7,843 nucleotides of DNA from JAAFHS01 sp046049665. Lineage in GTDB: Bacteria > Pseudomonadota > Alphaproteobacteria > Rhodobacterales > Rhodobacteraceae. The position numbers and the translations under genes were made by a program. The stretch spans positions 1 through 7,843 of the forward strand of contig JBJOQW010000076.1 in the NCBI GenBank assembly GCA_046049665.1. Direction: 5' to 3'. Under the pieces are notes generated by a model. That model saw only the letters and a list, made by a program, of their open reading frames with translations, searched no databases and had not been told where the DNA came from. Positions 6,062 to 7,843 of this stretch are shown in pieces; the first letter of the stretch is position 1; each line of letters begins with the position of its first letter.

Positions 6062-6091
6062 GGGCCGCACCCTGCGCAGAGGGTACGGCCC
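6062..6091 (-). other. Stable intergenic hairpin between rpsP and the small ORF
   Basis: On the minus strand a 12-bp stem (GGGCCGTACCCT with AGGGTGCGGCCC, one G-U pair) closes a six-base loop CTGCGC. It is followed by C residues and not T residues, so it is not a classical intrinsic terminator. It begins about 20 bases after the rpsP stop and could protect the rpsP 3' end, be an RNase processing site or cause partial attenuation. Confidence 0.6.
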
Positions 6092-6110
6092 GGATCGGGG
6101 AACGGGCTGC

Positions 6111-6464
6111 TTATTCTGCAGCAGGTTCGGCTGTGCGAGCGGCCTTCTTGGCGGCGCGTTCTGCCATTGCCTTGCCGGGCGTGCCGGTCTTCGGGTTGGA
6201 ACGCGCAGCTTTCGGACGCGCACCGGCAGCTTCCAGGAAGCGGGCCACGCGATCGGTGGGCTGTGCACCCTGGCTCAGCCAGTGGTTGATGCGCTCCATG
6301 TTCATCACCACGCGCTTTTCGTCATCCTTGGCCAGAAGCGGGTTATAGGTGCCCAGCTTTTCCAGAAAGCGGCCATCGCGCGGCATGCGGCTGTCGGTTG
6401 CCACGATCGAATAGTGCGGGCGCTTCTTGCTGCCACCACGGGCCAGACGGATTTTCATCGACAT
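6111..6464 (-). CDS. rpsP: 30S ribosomal protein bS16
   Basis: A small-subunit protein needed for 30S assembly that binds 16S rRNA. The 117-residue product has the conserved N-terminal core: MKIRLARGGSKKRPHYSIV (3-21), RDGRFLEKLGTYNP (29-42), then ERINHWLSQGAQPTDRVARF. Residues from about 82 on form a Lys/Ala/Arg-rich, low-complexity tail (AKKAARTAEPAAE at the end), as in many alphaproteobacterial S16 proteins, making it longer than the approximately 82 residues in E. coli. The start at 6464 has AAGGAG eight bases upstream; the ATG two codons later is less well placed. It is 57 bases after aroQ. Confidence 0.97.
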   Translation of the reverse strand: MSMKIRLARGGSKKRPHYSIVATDSRMPRDGRFLEKLGTYNPLLAKDDEKRVVMNMERINHWLSQGAQPTDRVARFLEAAGARPKAARSNPKTGTPGKAMAERAAKKAARTAEPAAE

Positions 6465-6488
6465 TGGGTAGTCTCCTTGGGTTGTGTA

Positions 6489-6511
6489 GGGTGTGCTTCA
6501 GCGCACCACCC
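6489..6511 (-). other. Small hairpin in the aroQ-rpsP gap
   Basis: On the minus strand GGGTGGTGC and GCACACCC can form an eight-pair stem with one bulged base around a six-base loop GCTGAA. No T-run follows. It lies just upstream of the rpsP ribosome binding site (6473-6478), so it might be part of an rpsP leader or a processing site. Short, and possibly chance. Confidence 0.3.
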
Positions 6512-6521
6512 CTTTGGTTGG

Positions 6522-6818
6522 TTATTTCTGCAGTTTCTCGTGATGCCTGATGACTTCGGAAATGATGAAGGTCAGGAATTTCTTGGCCAGATCGGGGTCC
6601 AGATCGGCCTCTTTGGCCAGCTGTTCCAGCCGCGCCATCTGACGGGCCTCGCGCGCCGGATCGGATGGCGGCAGGTTGTGTTCGGCCTTCAGCCGTCCCA
6701 CGGCCTGTGTGCGCTTGAACCGTTCGGCCAGTGTGTAGACCAGAATGGCATCCAGCCGGTCAATGCTTTCGCGGTGTTCGCGCAGCAGATCAGCCGCGCG
6801 TGCGGTGGCGTCAGTCAT
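6522..6818 (-). CDS. Chorismate mutase, AroQ class, stand-alone
   Basis: It converts chorismate to prephenate, the committed step to phenylalanine and tyrosine. The 98-residue all-helical AroQ domain stands alone, not fused to prephenate dehydratase or DAHP synthase. Aligned by eye to the E. coli P-protein mutase domain, the active-site residues are retained: Arg16 (R11), Arg33 in LAERF (R28), Lys44 in GRLKA (K39), Asp53 (D48), Arg56 (R51) and Glu57 (E52). The E. coli Gln88 position falls on His93 in VIRHHEK. The start at 6818 has GAGG seven bases upstream; a TTG two codons earlier is less likely. It follows the second acetyltransferase by 43 bases and precedes rpsP by 57, so it probably shares their transcript. 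Confidence 0.92.
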   Translation of the reverse strand: MTDATARAADLLREHRESIDRLDAILVYTLAERFKRTQAVGRLKAEHNLPPSDPAREARQMARLEQLAKEADLDPDLAKKFLTFIISEVIRHHEKLQK

Positions 6819-6861
6819 GCGCAAACCTCACAGGTTGGGAATGAAACAGGCATACCGCGCA

Positions 6862-7362
6862 TCACGCTACTCCCTGCAGATCATGGACGATCACCACATC
6901 GCCTGCGTCGATCCCCGGACGCGTCGGATCGATCCGGCCACCGAGGCGCAGACCAAGCGCGATCGACCGCACAGTGCCGGGGTCGATGATGTTGGTGATC
7001 TGGTCCCAGCCCAAATAGCCTCGAACCCAACCCATCACAGCCCGAGCTGCCTCGGCTGCAATGCCACGCCCTTCGGCTTCTGGCACCACAAACCAGCCCA
7101 GTTCCGCCTCAGGGTATTCGGCGGCGTGATTGATGCCAACCTCACCGACAAAGGCCCCGTCCAACTCCACGCTGAAAGGCCCATAACCACGCAGAAGCCA
7201 ACAGGCGACGTCACCTGCCCAGATGCGCCAAGCCTGCTCACGGGACTTCGGGCCACTTTCCCATGCGGCACGCGGGCTGGCATGAAAGGCCGCATGATGT
7301 TCGAAATCATCAAGGCGCGGTGCGCGCAGAACCAGGCGTGATGTGCGTATCGTCGGGATCAT
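6862..7362 (-). CDS. GNAT family N-acetyltransferase (RimJ/RimL-like), second of a tandem pair
   Basis: A 166-residue Acetyltransf_3-type protein that should transfer acetyl from acetyl-CoA to an amine. The opening TSRLVLRAPRLDDFE (7-21) is the usual RimJ/RimL N-terminus. ELGWFVVPEAEGRGIAAEA (87-105) contains the pyrophosphate loop (EGRGIA) that binds acetyl-CoA, and the region 118-141 corresponds to the GWxxI...RS.A...R.G motif. The usual PxNxRS is altered to PGTVRS. Its ATG overlaps the TGA of the preceding acetyltransferase gene (ATGA), so translation is probably coupled. The substrate cannot be read from sequence; being close to ribosomal genes makes a ribosomal protein target conceivable but unproven. 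Confidence 0.9.
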   Translation of the reverse strand: MIPTIRTSRLVLRAPRLDDFEHHAAFHASPRAAWESGPKSREQAWRIWAGDVACWLLRGYGPFSVELDGAFVGEVGINHAAEYPEAELGWFVVPEAEGRGIAAEAARAVMGWVRGYLGWDQITNIIDPGTVRSIALGLRLGGRIDPTRPGIDAGDVVIVHDLQGVA

Positions 7363-7843
7363 GCAAGCCGCCCGGGTGATTGGTGCAGCCAGATATCCAT
7401 CGGGCCGTAAAATGGATGTGCGTATTGCCCTTCCACGCTGCAGCCCATGCGGCGCGCAAGGGCCGCTGACCGGCTGTTTTGCGGCACGATCAGGCTGACA
7501 ATCCGCTGCCAGCCCAGCACATCATAGGCATAGCTGCGCGCCGCCATCGCCGCCTCGAACGCAATCCCTTTGCCTTCGGCGGCATCAAACACAGACCAGC
7601 CGATTTCCGGTTCTGGCCAGTCATCAGGATAGTAAATGCCGACAATGCCAAGCGGCGCGTCCGTTTCACGATCAGCCACCATCCATCGGCCATAGCCGCG
7701 CACATGCCAATGTCCGACCAGCGCACAGAACATGTGGAATGCTTCATCCCGCGGGTTCGGCCCGCCCAAAACACGCGTGCGTTCTGATTGGCGGAAGGCG
7801 GCGTAACCTTCAAAATCCGCAGGCATCGGTGCCCGCAGGTACA
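7359..7843 (-). CDS. GNAT family N-acetyltransferase (RimJ/RimL-like), 5' end cut by window edge
   Basis: The first of two tandem acetyltransferases. The frame stays open to the right edge and reads YLRAPMPADFEGYAAF, where YLRAP matches the TERLxLRAP opening of RimJ/RimL-like proteins. The true start therefore probably lies about 10 codons beyond the window, and the ATG at 7826 is internal. EIGWSVFDAAEGKGIAFEA contains the acetyl-CoA loop (EGKGIA), and IVPQNSRSAALARRMGC is the classical PxNxRS motif. It is similar in layout to the downstream gene (RGYG, LGW, RSxALxxRxG), indicating an old tandem duplication. The stop overlaps the next start by four bases. Confidence 0.9.
   Translation of the reverse strand, partial: YLRAPMPADFEGYAAFRQSERTRVLGGPNPRDEAFHMFCALVGHWHVRGYGRWMVADRETDAPLGIVGIYYPDDWPEPEIGWSVFDAAEGKGIAFEAAMAARSYAYDVLGWQRIVSLIVPQNSRSAALARRMGCSVEGQYAHPFYGPMDIWLHQSPGRLA

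Noticed and set aside
5901..6989. 362-codon plus-strand ORF opposite aroQ, rpsP and the small ORF
   Set aside because: It is the mirror frame of three well-supported minus-strand genes. Its translation is rich in His, Arg, Gly and Phe with no recognisable domain.

Overview
The window is a GC-rich stretch of alphaproteobacterial chromosome. The protein sequences and the gene order point to Rhodobacterales (Rhodobacter/Roseobacter group): a MipZ-type ParA ATPase, a MatB malonyl-CoA synthetase, a TrmD with an N-terminal extension, a cysteine-free L31, and aroQ directly ahead of rpsP. This assignment rests on remembered family sequences, not on a search. Almost all coding is on the minus strand; one small gene is on the plus strand.

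Layout on the minus strand, from the right edge in transcription order: two RimJ/RimL-like GNAT acetyltransferases (the first cut by the right edge), a stand-alone AroQ chorismate mutase, rpsP (bS16), a 54-residue membrane or secreted small protein whose stop overlaps the rimM start, rimM, an unrecognised four-helix membrane protein, trmD, then a gap of about 245 bases with a good sigma70-type promoter and a long leader, then rplS (bL19) and rpmE (bL31). A strong intrinsic terminator follows rpmE. This is the widespread rpsP-rimM-trmD-rplS ribosome-maturation cluster with lineage-specific additions: amino-acid biosynthesis and acetyltransferase genes upstream, a small protein and a membrane protein inside, and rpmE at the end.

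Left of the terminator, mipZ has its own short upstream region and starts at TTG. It runs tail to tail into a 47-residue plus-strand small ORF, and the two 3' ends overlap by 17 bases. That small ORF diverges from matB, which runs off the left edge about 30 codons before its expected end.

Functionally, the right three quarters serve ribosome assembly and tRNA modification (S16, RimM, TrmD, L19, L31). The left quarter holds division-site placement (MipZ) and malonate activation (MatB). I see no phage, insertion sequence, CRISPR, tRNA or rRNA. I found no wholly new system. The least explained parts are the two small ORFs, the membrane protein between rimM and trmD, and the rplS leader.
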